Assembly (NCBI GenBank): GCA_905250125.1
Contig: CAJNOL010000983.1
Location: forward strand, 1-64,000
Reading direction: 5' to 3'
DNA length: 64,000 nucleotides
From: Rotaria sordida
Lineage: Eukaryota > Rotifera > Eurotatoria > Philodinida > Philodinidae
The notes under the pieces: generated by a model
Told to the model about the DNA's origin: nothing
Databases searched by the model: none
The model's input: the letters and a program-made list of their open reading frames with translations, nothing else
In this document: positions 36,957 through 49,572 of the stretch, piece after piece
Layout: the number at the start of each line of letters is the position of its first letter
Numbering within the stretch: the stretch's first letter is position 1
Position numbers and translations under genes: made by a program

Positions 36957-37342
36957 TAGGTACTCCAAAAAGTATCCGGATATTTAAGACCATCCCAAAC
37001 TTTTCATCTGTTTTGTCTGCTTAAAAAATGAAATTTACAAAAAAGAAGCCTCTGTCATGGCCTGCTTCTTAACCTAGTCTTTCAAGCAAAAAAAATTAAA
37101 TATATAGAAAGAAGATCCAGAGAAAACTTTCAGTTCCAAATGAGCTATTGTTGACCCTTGTTTAGTAGATATCTTCCTCAAACGTCATGTTATAGGGCTG
37201 AAAATTATACCCTAATCTCTTTCCTACAGTGCCGACATATTCTGAAAATTTCATGCGATTTCCATGTGTCTGGATCAAAATCGATTTTAAGAAAACATTG
37301 AGATGGCCTTTAAATATCCGGATACTTTTTGGAGTGCCTATA
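36957..37342. mobile_element. MITE, about 385 bp
   Basis: Terminal inverted repeats TACTCCAAAAAGTATCCGGA (from 36961) and TCCGGATACTTTTTGGAGTG (ending near 37337), flanked by TA-rich sequence (TATATATAGG and CCTATATATAG). No ORF; a mariner/Tc1-type non-autonomous element. Confidence 0.75.
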
Positions 37343-37680
37343 TATAGTGAAAAAAATTAAGTGGTTTTGCTGCATTGAATTGTTAATTGTAAATCTTGAT
37401 AATTAAGTACAAGTGCATAATGAATTGTATATTATTTGTTGTTCGTTTTTCGTATTCAGTATGCGTGTTGTAATAATGATCACCGGCACGCCATTTAATT
37501 TAAGTTAGATTATTATAAGAGTTCTGCTCAATCATCAACTATCTGAGAATGAATTATTTAAATGGCTAGTCATTTGGATAAGTGAAGGTTTATCATTTCC
37601 TTTTAATTTGATGAATTATGACCGAACTGAGAATGAACCCAAGTAAGAAATCATCGACTGGGATTAAATCAGAGACTGCT

Positions 37681-38267
37681 TGCATATATATGTTGTGGTC
37701 AAAATTGAAATTTTATTTTTGGCTAATATAAATCAAAAGGCAAACTATTTATATTATTTTTGTCCAATACAAAATCTAAATACTAAGGATTTCGTGCCAA
37801 ATTACAAACTCTTTTTCTTGTTGTGCTGCTTCTCTAGTAAAGTAGATTATTGTTGTGTTACCTTATGTTACCAAATCCTTTGAGATGTCAATCATTTGAA
37901 ACCAAATCCAAATTCATACTCAAACAGAATTCAAATCTTGTTTTAGAGCCAAACCAAATAATATCAAATCCCAGGATTTAAGATTTGCTACACTTCCAGT
38001 CTGAAGAGTCTGAGTGTGACTGTAGATATGGATGTGGGGTGTGTCTGGTGTGTTGCTGTTTAGTTTTGAGCATGGATATGGATGAGCGCGAGGTCTTTAT
38101 TGCTCCGACACCCTCATGTGATATTTGCTAATCAATTTTGTGAAAAAAAATTTGTTGCTACTTTAATTTTTCATCTTTCTTTACTGTTTTTTGTTCATGA
38201 AAAAAGAAATTTCAATTTTGTCTAGTCAGAATTGAAATTTTAATTTTGACTACAACATATATGTGCA
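37681..38267. mobile_element. MITE, about 590 bp
   Basis: GCATATATATGTTGTGGTCA at 37682 matches the reverse complement of the right end (TGACTACAACATATATGTGC, ending 38267). Imperfect pairing extends about 45 bp into each arm. The interior is non-coding. Confidence 0.65.
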
Positions 38268-38974
38268 TCATATCATGATTGTTGATTGCTCATTAATTGA
38301 AAAGTGATCACATTTTGATAAAGCAACCAAAACGAGACAATAAGATATCAATAATTCCAAAAAGTGGCTATTTTTTCGCTAATTGGTTTAATTTTCGGTC
38401 GCAATTAAGTAGTACTCTTGTTCAAACAAAAATTCCAAGAATCTTATTTGTTTTTTTTTTTAATTTGTCAAAGATCTGCATATAGGCCATTTCAGGTAAA
38501 ACGGAATATACCCATCTACTATTAATTAAAAAGTAATTGGCTAATAACTCTCTAACTACAAAAGAAAAAAAATCGAAAAGTTCAGAATAGACTCTATAAC
38601 ACGAATTGCATCTATGATGAAATGTTCAGCAAGATCAGGCACCAAAAAACTTCATCTTAAAAATCGGTCTTCTATAAATCCTATCAAATTCAGAAACAAA
38701 AATTTTTATCGTACCATCATCTAGAGATTTTGAACAAGGATTTGAACCATTTGGAATTAGTTTTGACCTTCTCATTCTTTCATTTGTATATACGTACTTC
38801 GTCGCGTCGCTAGTGAATGTTTTGTCAAATATGTTATTTATTATCTATCTATACATTTTTATCTTTCTTCATAGAAAATAATGCACAGAAAATTATTACA
38901 ACAATTAAATGTTTAGTTGATTAAGAAAAATAGAAACTAGTCCATGAAATATATAATCAATGAGAAAAAACTAT
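38268..38974. other. Intergenic, nothing recognised
   Basis: A+T-rich 3' flank of the methyltransferase-like gene. Only short non-conserved ORFs are present. Confidence 0.4.
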
Positions 38975-41532
38975 TTATGGCCATCCATGCATTCGAATAC
39001 CATATCGTCGTAATTTTGTAAATAATTCATACGAATCTTTTAATTTATCTTCTTTAGATTTTCGATTATAAGTAACATGTTTTTCAAAAAATAATTCATC
39101 AATTAAATATCGTGCTTGATTATTTTCATCTAATAATTGTTTCATTAATGCATTTTCTAATGGTGGTTTATCAATATCAAGTTTAATTACAACATAATCG
39201 TTAGGTTTAGCTATAGTTTGGAGCATTTTCCAAGGATTAAATTTTTCTATTTCTGTTTCAACACCAACATTAATAAATGTATAAATTGGATAAACATCAT
39301 CAGGAAGTTCATTCCAAACACGACGAGTGTCTAATTGTTGATATTCATATGCAATAATACGATCAAATCGAATTGATTTTTCTTTAAAATAATCATAAAA
39401 CCATTTTGTACCAATTTCAGCTATATTTCCATGTCGACTTTTAAAATATGAACTTCCAATATCAATAAGAATTTTTTGTGAACCAGACGAATAAAGCCAT
39501 GGTGCAAGTGAAGGAATATTTGTTGTTAAAGGTGGATCAATATGAAATGGTGATGAAGGTGCAAGAAGTAGGAAACGTTTTGATTGAAGAGCAAATTCAC
39601 CATTAAGATAAAGATTCGATGGAACAGAAGAAATCCTAGGACACATTGTTAATGGATCACGAATAAAACCAATTAATGGTTCAATTAATTGAATTGCATC
39701 ATGTTCTTCATTTGAACATATTCGACGATAATGCATTTTTGAAAATTGATTATCAATAGATATTCGTTGACTATTTGTATTGAATATTGTTTTTTGTAGT
39801 GACATGATACGAAGAAGAACATCAATAGTAATATTAACTTGATCAGAATGTGCAAGAATAGAACAAACATCATATTGAAATGTTTCAATATTAGAAAACC
39901 AATATGTTTCCCAAGCACTTGGAATATATTCATGAAATTTCCAAGAACAAAAATTATCTAAATTAAAATAAAAAACAAATCAACGATAAATGATTCATAA
40001 ATGACTATTTCAAAAAATCTTATCAGCATAAGCATTTTAGAGCTGAAATGTGGAATTCACATGTGTTCTTTAGCCTCATTATACTAATATAAAATACGTA
40101 ATGTAAAAAATCTCTAGCAGACTATAGTTATTTTCCAAGGATAATCGATCGCCAGAAAAACGATTTCTTAATTATTTCTGCAATTTGAGCAGGAATCTTT
40201 TCTTTTTATGTTTGATTTGATGCCATTTGCTCATTACTTTTCTGTTCTTCTTAATTTAACATTATTATTATTATTATTGTAAGTATTGATTGAAGTGGCA
40301 AATAAGCCTGTTGTACATATCCATTATATCTACAACAGATGGAGTCTGTCGAGTTCAAAACTCTCGGACTCGGACCCCATCCAACTATACTTTGATATTC
40401 TCAATGAAATTTGCCAATCGAAATTGAATAGTCGACCTGAAGATATGAGATACTTTTTCCAGTTCCTTGTATTTGGTGATCAGCACACCCTATACATTTC
40501 TCAAACGATTAGAGTTCATCAGGTCCAAAATTTTCGGCCTTCAAACCAATTCGGCGGCATCGAATAGCAGGTTTTAACTAGGCATATATCAAGCCCGAGT
40601 AACTTGGGCTTGGGCACATACTCGAGTCTAAAATATATAACTCAATCCATCAAGTTTCATGTTAAAGCTCAACATACTTCTGTCGCTGGTGTACATCAAA
40701 TATAAACAACACAGCGCTATTGACGCATAACAAAAAAATTTAATAAAAAACCTATGAGAAGATAAAATTTAGAAAATCGACACCACGTTAAACCCAGACA
40801 GGTCGACTTCGCGCCGACCGACCCCGAGCTGCTCAGTGTAGGCTCGGGCTCGATACGAGCCTAGTCTCAACGGTTTATTATATATTCCGACAAACTTACA
40901 AATACCGATATTGATTATTTTCCAAAGTTATAACTTGATCAGTTCATGCTTTTTATGCTGATCATATGACAACTGTGGCAAATCAATGCATCACTATTCA
41001 TTATCGTTGACATCTTGAATATAAATTTTTATCTGCACAAAAAATCAGCAACTGTACTACTAAGAATATTTAAAAACGTATTCTAACTATTCAAATTTCA
41101 ACGAAAGCTTTGAAATGTTTTAGAACAGTTGAAATCTTGTTGTTAATGCCGTTACAAGCCATTTTCCGTTGCTAAAGAATTCTGGAAAAGTAGTCTGACA
41201 CCTGTAGTTTTCTATTGCTAAGGTCTGTAATGGAAGCGGAGGGAGGATATGCAAAAGTTCTACCAAAAACTTACACTCACTGTTTTCTGCGAAAATTATG
41301 TGAGTTTCATAAGAAGAAATAAATACCTTCGAATAATTTTTCTAGTAAATTCGATTTTGTATCTTTGCCAATACTATATTTTCGTGAGATGCTATCATTA
41401 GTTTGTCTTGAAATGATGAATACAATAAATATAATGATTGGACATAAATATAGTAATAGACGATTCGCTTAAAAAATTAAATAAATAAAAAAGAATTAAA
41501 ATTTCAGTGTAATTCTTACTTCCTGATGGCAT
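38975..41532 (-). CDS. Type II membrane protein with methyltransferase-like domain
   Basis: Three exons (41532-41520, 41467-41327, 39957-38975) join in phase to 378 residues. A short N-terminus (MPSGTNR) is followed by one membrane helix (LLLYLCPIIIFIVFIIS), predicting a Golgi/ER type II anchor. The lumenal part has KILIDIGSSYFKS, a glycine motif like the SAM-binding loop I of class I methyltransferases. Then FDRIIAYEYQQ fits the acidic end of strand 2, VVIKLDIDKPPLENALM fits the strand-4 region, and YLIDELFFEKHV follows. The domain is of the kind seen in FkbM- or METTL-like proteins, but I do not know its substrate. The C-terminus is RRYGIRMHGWP. Intron 2 (1.37 kb) carries repeats. Exon structure is secure; function is tentative. 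Confidence 0.65.
40320..40870. repeat. Dispersed G+C-richer repeat in the methyltransferase-like gene intron
   Basis: Contains GAGTCTGTCGAGTTCAAAAC and CGGACTCGGACCCCATCC, related to blocks at 1165-1245, 12000-12060 and 60745-60850. Further on, GTAGGCTCGGGCTCGATACGA and CAAGCCCGAGTAACTTGGGC form short palindromes. Markedly higher G+C than its surroundings. Confidence 0.5.
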
Positions 41533-41829
41533 CTTTTTGTAATTATTTGGAAATTGATTGTTCATTGATGGTCATCAGAACAGTTGAATCCTTTTTTTTT
41601 GTCTTATGATTACTCTAAAAAAAAGAATCTATATGAGGATTGGCCAATGAATCGATCGGTGTCAAAAATGTTAATTCCAAACGGAATTTTGCGGTTCAAG
41701 TCAAAAATGCTTCTCTTCATAACCTCACAAGAGAACAAAATTATAGAAGAGTTCGAATTACCAAAATAGCTCCTCAACCTTCAAATTTCAAATTCATATG
41801 AATAATTAGAAAATCCGTAGGATAAATCT

Positions 41830-42810
41830 CATGGAATAATGGAAAATGATTCACATCTATAAAACAACTTCCAAGATAACCATTTGTTCATACATATACT
41901 TATCCACCGGAAAAATGAAAATTCATAGTAATAATGAAGATTCCTATGTGAAAAATAATATCGAAAAATGAAAAAATGATTTCGTCTATAGGAAAAATTC
42001 TTACGTTGTATCATACGTAGATATATATATTTATTCAACGGAAAAATCTAAAAGTATAATAATAGTGAAGAGTCCTATATGAAAAATGAAATCACAAAAA
42101 TCAAAAATATGACTTCTCCTATAGCAAAATTTGTTTCACACTACTATACATAAATATATGCATATATTTATTTAGCGGAAAAATGAAAATTAATAGTGAT
42201 AATGAAGACTGCTATATAAAAATGAGATCGAAAAATGAAAAATTGATTTGTTCTGTAGAAAAAATTGTTTCATACTACTACACCTAGATATATAAACATA
42301 TTTTTATTCAGTTGAAGACTGAAAACTCATAGTAATAATGAAGACCCCTATCTGAAAAATGACATCGAAAAATCAAAAATATGACTTCTCCTATCGCAAA
42401 ACTTATTTCATACTACTATACGTAAATATATGCATATATTCATTTAGCGGAAAAATGAAAATTAATAGTAATAATGAAGACTGCTATATGAAAAGTGAGA
42501 TAGAAAAATGAAAAATTGATTTGTTCTGTAGAAAAAACTGTTTCATACTACTACACCTAGATATATAAACATATTTTTATTCAGCGGAAGACTGAAAATT
42601 CATAGTAACAATGAAGACTCGTATCTGAAAAATGAAATGGAAAAATGGAAAAAACACTTCTTCTACAGGAAAAATTCTTACACACTATCTAACGGAGATA
42701 TATTTTTTCGTTTCAGAAGAAAAATGAAAAATCATAGTAATAGTGAGGTTTCCTATATGAAAAATGAAAAAATGATTTCTTGTACAGGAAAAATTGTTAC
42801 ATACTGCAAT
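41830..42810. repeat. Tandem satellite, about 135-bp unit, about 7 copies
   Basis: Units beginning GGAAAAATGAAAATTCATAG-like occur at about 41908, 42040, 42176, 42312, 42448, 42584 and 42717, giving periods of 132-136 bp. Alternate units are most alike: 42176 with 42448 and 42312 with 42584 share private variants (for example ATGAAAATTAATAG versus GACTGAAAA(C/T)TCATAG). This gives a dimeric higher-order repeat of about 272 bp. Outer units are more diverged. ORFs across it are by-products. Confidence 0.85.
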
Positions 42811-43252
42811 ATGTGTCTATTCATGCGTGATTTGCATTTTTTTAGTACGATTGATGCAAAACATTGACAGTAGATTTAGAGAATGTCCGAGCAGTGCCTT
42901 TTGTTACACTATACGACTATGTTACACAGCAAAATTTTTCGAACACTTTACTATATTTTTGCGGAGAGAAGATATGTTTTAAGGTAAGTGCACTATAAAA
43001 ACCATTGTTTTAATGAAACATATCCTTGTACAGATCATACTGCAATGTAAATATCTCAAGCGTGATAAGATTTTGGAAGCTGAATTTTTCGCTGAGCGTA
43101 GACTCTGAGAAGTATATCTGTAGTAAAAATTTGAACGAAAAGAAACGAACCATTCACAAGTGATTTACACAGTCATTTTCAAAAAGTCGTTCTACGCTTT
43201 TTTAAAAAAAGTTGGTTCTACATTTTTTCGTATATTGTATATTGCTGAATAA

Positions 43253-43501
43253 CAACATGAGATAGGCCATAGATTTTATTTATCACCTGATGCATTAGTA
43301 TTTCAACAAACACGGCAAGCATATAAGTTAATAATTTCCTCAAATGATACCTGGTATAAAAGTATGGATTTTAATAAACGTAGTATATTCCCTAATAGAC
43401 TTAAAAAGACAGCCACACATTCTGTTGCTGAATGGAGAGTATTCGAATACATCCATAAAATGCAACTAAATTATTATCAAAATAAATACCGGGCCGATTA
43501 A
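43253..43501 (+). pseudogene. Coding-like relic, family unknown
   Basis: An 82-codon open stretch between stops, without a start ATG near its beginning. It encodes a compositionally balanced peptide (contains RFYLSPDALVFQQTRQAYKL and SVAEWRVFEYIHKMQ) unlike the low-complexity translations around it. No family recognised; it could be an exon of a dead gene or part of a transposon. Confidence 0.25.
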
Positions 43502-45109
43502 CTTACTCATTTATAAACATTTTATCAGTAACTTATGCGACGTATAAAATTGGAGAACGATGACTACGTCTTTACATATACGAATGAATATGTGATATTC
43601 ACTCTTTTCTGAATTTATTATTGACACACTACTTAAATTACCAGTTTATCTTCTACTTTGTTATAATTTCTCTTCTCTTGTTAATAGTTTACTTCTACTT
43701 TTACCATGTGGAAAAAGAAAAAGAAAGTCTATAGCTTTAATTTATCATTTTCACTATCCAGATTCGAAACGGAGCGTCACACTTGGGAACCTTCCCTCGT
43801 CAGTAGTAAGTAAACAGAGATTAGCTCCATAGTTAAATCGAAATTTTTAAGCATTTATCAAACTTCGCGGATATGTCATTAGACCCATTAATTTACATTA
43901 GATTGTACAGAAAGTGTTGAGAACAAAACCTACTAGTCAAAAATATTTTAACATTAAAGTGAAGTATTATTAGCCAATTAATTGCCTTCGAAGATAATAT
44001 CTAATACCCCATGATTAAGAACTACTGGCTCTCTACAGAAAGTAAGTAAGTCGTAAACAGATCTTGTACCGTTTACGAAATAATATTCCCTAGCTATCAG
44101 CTACATTGGACAGCATAGCGTTCCCATGTGTAGAAAATCACAAGAATAACATAACTTCTAAGAGATTACGACTCTTTCCTATATTTGTTCGAGAACATTA
44201 CTATTTACCAAAGTCCTTCTGGACAAATCACTTTCGAAAAAATAAAAACATATTGTTGAATTTTGATCTGCAACTTTATATACATGAAGATTTCATTTAG
44301 ACTATCTCATACATTGAACTCCGTCAGGCTTAAATATTGCATTGACAAGATATGAATCTCCCAACTTATTTACACTTTTCATAAGTATTGTCTAAAACAT
44401 GAATATTTTGAAAAATTCATCCCTTGACGATACGATATTGCAAACTGATGAAATTTAATATGCGAAACAATCTAAGTGAGACCTTCATGTATATAAAGTT
44501 GCAGGCCAAAATTTTAAAAAATATGTTTTATTTCGACAATTGTTCGCCCAGGAGTTCGATAAAGAAATGAAGTTCTCGAATAAATGTGGAAAAGAGTCGG
44601 ATTCTCTTAGAGATTATGCTAATCTCGTCATTCTTTTTTAGATATGGGAGTACAATGTTGGCCAATATAACGCATCATCTAGGAATGTTACCCTATGGAA
44701 ATACAGTGCTTTTTAAGCAGTTAAATATGTAACTGGAAGTGCATATTTTTTTGCTTAAATTTTCACATGGGTTATACTTACAACGATGATTTCTTTTGTT
44801 ATCTGTTTTCTACATAGGATAGTCAAAAATTTCTAGCAGTAGCAGTCTAAAATTTTATCCTCAATGTTTTTATTCCTGATGTTGACCTATTTTAGTAGAG
44901 ATATTTTTTATGTATGGAATTACCAATATGGAGTTTCCACCAGTCGTAAGAAGACAATCATTCGAAGAAAAAATAATATTCATAATTATTATAATGACAA
45001 AAGTGGACCATTAATTATTCATGAATTACCTCCTGGGAATATCAATAAATACCATATATTATTGTTATAAAAGATTACTTAAAAAGTTACAAAAAAGACC
45101 ATCATCACC

Positions 45110-45370
45110 AAAAAAAAATCAAAATTATAATTCATCCACTATACTCTTCTGACTTTGTTCCTTCAGACTTCTGCTTGTTCAGTTGCTTGAAAAGCTAGTT
45201 TAATACTTGTTTACGAATACTAAAAGACATTCCAGATGTGCATTCAAAGGATAAAACTTTATATTGAACGTTGTGAGGATTACTTTCAACACTTACTGTA
45301 AACAGACTAGTGAAATGTTTTTTTTTTTGTTCTATGAATAAATATTTGAAAGTGTGCGAACTTTTTTTTG
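45110..45370 (+). pseudogene. Mariner transposase C-terminal relic
   Basis: Translation contains IHPLYSSDFVPSDFCLFSCLK, matching the mariner signature 'HPPYSPDLAPSDY.LF..LK' that carries the last catalytic Asp of DD34D enzymes. It is followed by an in-frame stop and frameshifts. No upstream catalytic blocks or terminal repeats are clear. Confidence 0.5.
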
Positions 45371-47317
45371 ATTACTCTATGTATAAAGTTGAGTCACACA
45401 TTCATTTATGAGCGTATTACTTTTTTTTTGTTCTATTAATTTAGGTAAAAGTCTCTTAACACTTGCGTTAAAACATAATGTCGTCTTATTCTTTTGTTTG
45501 CTAATATACAATTTCACTATCAATGTACCTTCACACTTCTTTTATCTATGTTTTATATTTCATAGCATATTCATTCATGAAACTTTGCTCGATCTTCATA
45601 CATTTACACTAAGACTATATAATACTATTAATAAAAGAATAATTGGCAATATTTGTAAAAGTCTTATTTTTGAGATAGTTTCATTCAAATTTTATATCTA
45701 TGATTATCAAATTCATAAGTTGTAATGCCACTTAATATAAGATATTTAAAACTCTTGATACAAAAAAAAACTTATCATATTCAAATATATTTTATTGAAT
45801 TCGTATATTTATGTACCACCTGTGACATTTTCTAAAATATACAATTATCTCACTTACATGTTCGATCAATTATTTTCTTGTTGCTATGAAGTATGTAGTA
45901 TTAAATAAAAATTCACCATTTACATGTAAACTGCCAGTAGTCTATATTGGTATAAGATTTCATTCACAATTTCATTTAACATTATCAATGTCCTTTATGA
46001 TAATACTTCTAATGTCCTCGCCAGAATTAAAGAAGGCCATGTGTAAGCTTAATAACTCGATAGTAACAATGGTTATCGAAAGTACAAAATTCTGGACGTC
46101 TTTTTGTCTCATATTATATAAGACAAAATTATTTTACAAGCCATCATCTTTGCAATACTTTCAAAAAAGATCCATGAAAACGGTTTTCGGTTTCAATAAA
46201 ATTTTACTAAAAATCAACAGAATTCTATAGAATTTGACCGAATAGATATGTGATTTTGTTTGCTTACCATTGGCATATGAGAAGAGATAATTACCTGAAT
46301 CGCGCATCGAACTCTAGATCTGAAGTCCTTCTATCTTAATCACATGTTTTTTTTTTGAATGTTTTGTGAAAATGATGGATTTTAAAATAATTTTATCTTA
46401 TATAGTATTAAACAAACAACACTGAAAACCACAACTTGATAAGTATTGCTGTTATCAAATTATTGAGCTTACGTTCAGTTCTCTTTAATTCTGACACGAA
46501 CATTAGTTGAAAGTACGTAATGATGTAGATACAAGTGAATATGTACCATCGATCGATCAATAAACATATCATAGTAGTAAGCAACGAAAACACTACAACT
46601 TAAGTTTATTACTATGAATTGGATTTATTTTTGAAGAAAAAATATATTTTTTTATGATTATGTACTCATTCTGTTTATTAGACTCTTGTCATTTTTCGAT
46701 TATTTGGTGAACATGTAATGATCTATAATCATTTTTTCTTTCTCTATTATATAATCTGCACTTGTATCACTTCTTGTATAAATTATTCTTTTCGTACTTA
46801 GATTTTTTTTTTTTTTTCATTGAATACAATATCGATTGGTTACGAATAAATGTAGTAATATTTTAACTGACAAAGTTTTTTTTTCGAAGATTTTTCTTTT
46901 ATGAGTAAAAACTAAATGATATACCACTAATAATCAAAATGTTTATAATATAAAGAAAATTTCAATATGAAAATATAAATTGTTAGTAGATCATCTGAGA
47001 TTTGTTAAATGGTATTCTTGAATAAGATTTATTAATAAATTATTCTATACTTCACCAATCGTTTACTTTGGTTTGACATATTATATTGAATTATGTTAAT
47101 AGCTGGGTTGAGAGTCTGAAATCTTAACGTTACTGGGATCGTATAAAGTTTTATCGAACAAAGTTTTTAATAGAAAATTCAATAGTAACAATGTAAACTA
47201 GGAAATACGACTGATACAAGATAGAATAAGCTGTTAATAAATTTCCGAGTTTCTATCTTTATATTCAATTTTTGTACTATTCACATATATATATATTTAC
47301 ATAAATTTGTTCTAACC

Positions 47318-47553
47318 AAAAACTCTATATTTTATAAGAAAAATTTCGAAGAATTATCAAATGAAATTCTAAATATTCATTTGACACAAGAAAAAAATGA
47401 TTTAATTTTTACACATCTTCATAATCTTGAAAAAATCTATACAATTAACATAAGCGAAAAAAAGAAAGATTATTATATATTATTTTTAAAAGATAATTTG
47501 TCTGTCAATATCAATCTATTATCACAATCGAATGTGACAGAATCATATGTGTA
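47318..47553 (+). pseudogene. Open, coding-like stretch without start
   Basis: About 78 codons open, ending in TAA, with a charged, helical translation (FEELSNEILNIHLTQEKND). No family recognised and no splice context established. Confidence 0.2.
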
Positions 47554-48350
47554 ATAAATTTTTCTTGATGATTCATAATTTCTTCATTTGTATACAAGGT
47601 CATAAAAAACTAACTCGAATAAGATATCTGAAAAGCTATGATTAATAATAATTCCAATAAGTATCTCTCATTAAAAAAAAAACAAATTTTCTTTTTTATT
47701 GGAAAACATCATTAGATTGGAAATATAAAGAAAAAAAAACATTTGATTTGAAAGATCATCTTTCTACTATTGAATAGGATTTGTTTACCAAAATTTCTAT
47801 ATTGTTGACATATCTTCTCTTTTTCACTTCATTTAGCAAACAATATCATCCGTTACTTAATAAACCTGAAATTTAATGTTTTCTCAACTGTTTATTTGAT
47901 TCAAAAAAACAGTCATCTTCAATATGCTATTTTTAGACCAAAAAATATTTTAATAAAAAAGAAAAAAACATTTCATTGGAAAAAAAATGTCGTAAAAAAA
48001 TAAAAAAATTCAAATAACTTTTTCTATTTATTTAACAATCGACAAATATGATTTGATATTCTATTTCAATTATTGTCTTCGATCCGATCTAATTAAAATA
48101 TATATATTTTTTTTTTTTCTTCATATCAATGAATCTAATCATGTGTATGCGCTTGTATATATATATTTTTTCAATCAAAATTCAACAACATATATCTATA
48201 TAAGTATTTGATTGAGTAAAGGCTCTCCCTCTTCTTATTGAATGATAAAGACTAAAGTATGTATGTTTCGTCTCTATCTACCTATTGAGTAGGCCAATCA
48301 ACATACTCAACTTTATCCATCTATTGTATTATCTCTATCTTTTAAAGACT

Positions 48351-49100
48351 GAAGAACGAAAATGATTGTTGATGCTGTGCAGCGGCCAATTTTAACTTCT
48401 TTCTTCTCATTGTTTCGATTTCGTCGCGTATGTGCCCGAAAGCATCTCTCATACGTTATTCACTTGCATATTGAGCTGTTATACATTCTTGAAACAAACA
48501 GAAAAAAAAAAGAAAAGAGAGCGAAAAAGCAATCAAGCAAATTCATATTCCATTTCCATTCTTATGAGCTTTCTTATTGTCACAACACTTGGCGCGACTC
48601 TCTTTTTTTTTCTTCTATTGTTGTCTTTTTCTTTTTCATACGATGTGATGCCGATATCAGTCGATGAGAAATAATCATAATACATATAATAGAAGTCGGC
48701 GGCATGTCGGTGTAGTTCTCCTTTATCTTCTATTGTCATTCAATATTGATTTACTATCTTTTCATGCCATGATTTCAATGTCTTTTATTTAAATCGATAA
48801 TGCCAAATTATGAAATTTTTTCTTTTTTTTTTCGGTTTCTTTTTTCTTTTTCTGTTTTTTACTTGAAAGATTCTTAAAGACTCATTGTACAAACATCGAA
48901 TTTTAATCAAACTTTATGCTTCGAGAATATATATATATATGTATGTATGTATGTATGTACGTGAGAAAGAAATGAGAAAGAAAAAGAAAATAATGTGATG
49001 CATTCGAGCGAGAACAGCATGCGAACGAAGACGATGACGAAGAAGAAGCAGAAGAAGAAAATTGAGTAAAGAAGTTTGTCAAGTGCTTCCATCACCAGTA

Positions 49101-49136
<36 letters not shown>

Positions 49137-49572
49137 TAAGCGAACGAACTACCTTCTTCTTCTTGTTCTTCTTCTTCGTCTTCTCTATTCATTCTTATTC
49201 GGGCGCACATACATACATGCATGTCGAGCAGGTATATTTGGGAACGAAATAAAGAAAGAGAGAGTACGCAAAGACATACAATCATCCTCGGTCACGACGA
49301 GGCGATGGGGATTTTCGTTTTCGCATCACCAGCGAAGAAGAACAGAACACAAGAGAAACGAGAGAGAGAGAAAAAATGGAGATGGCAGCGGCAGCATAAA
49401 GCAAAATTGATCAGCAGCAACCTGTAAACAGAAGAAGAGGAGAGAAAATGCCACCACCATCACTACCTTATATGATGACAACTTAAACGAAACGTAGAGA
49501 AACAGAGAGAGAGAGGAGGGAGACAGAACAGAGCAGTAGAAGCAGAATCAGAAGTAAAAGACATTGACATCG
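48351..49572. promoter_or_regulatory. Upstream/5' UTR region of the PRDM gene
   Basis: Long region rich in CT/AG runs (AGAGAGAGAG near 49258-49262 and 49506-49514) and a (GT)n run at about 49106-49133, leading into the ATG at 49573. It has the look of a long 5' leader and promoter of a regulatory gene. No core promoter element can be fixed. Confidence 0.3.
49106..49133. repeat. (GT)n microsatellite
   Basis: About 14 uninterrupted GT dinucleotides upstream of the PRDM gene. Confidence 0.9.

Larger units (their letters stand above)
42811..48350. other. Gene desert with decayed transposon pieces
   Basis: About 5.5 kb with no intact gene. Listed separately are a coding-like stretch without a start (43253-43501), a decayed mariner fragment (about 45110-45370) and another startless open stretch (47318-47553). 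The rest is A+T-rich with many homopolymers. Confidence 0.4.

Noticed and set aside
41584..42982. Several ORFs over the satellite
   Set aside because: Products of the 135-bp tandem repeat; not conserved between units.
45408..46230. Plus-strand ORFs of 105 and 114 codons
   Set aside because: Hydrophobic, A+T-driven translations (many Phe, Leu, Ile, Tyr) without domain or splice context.
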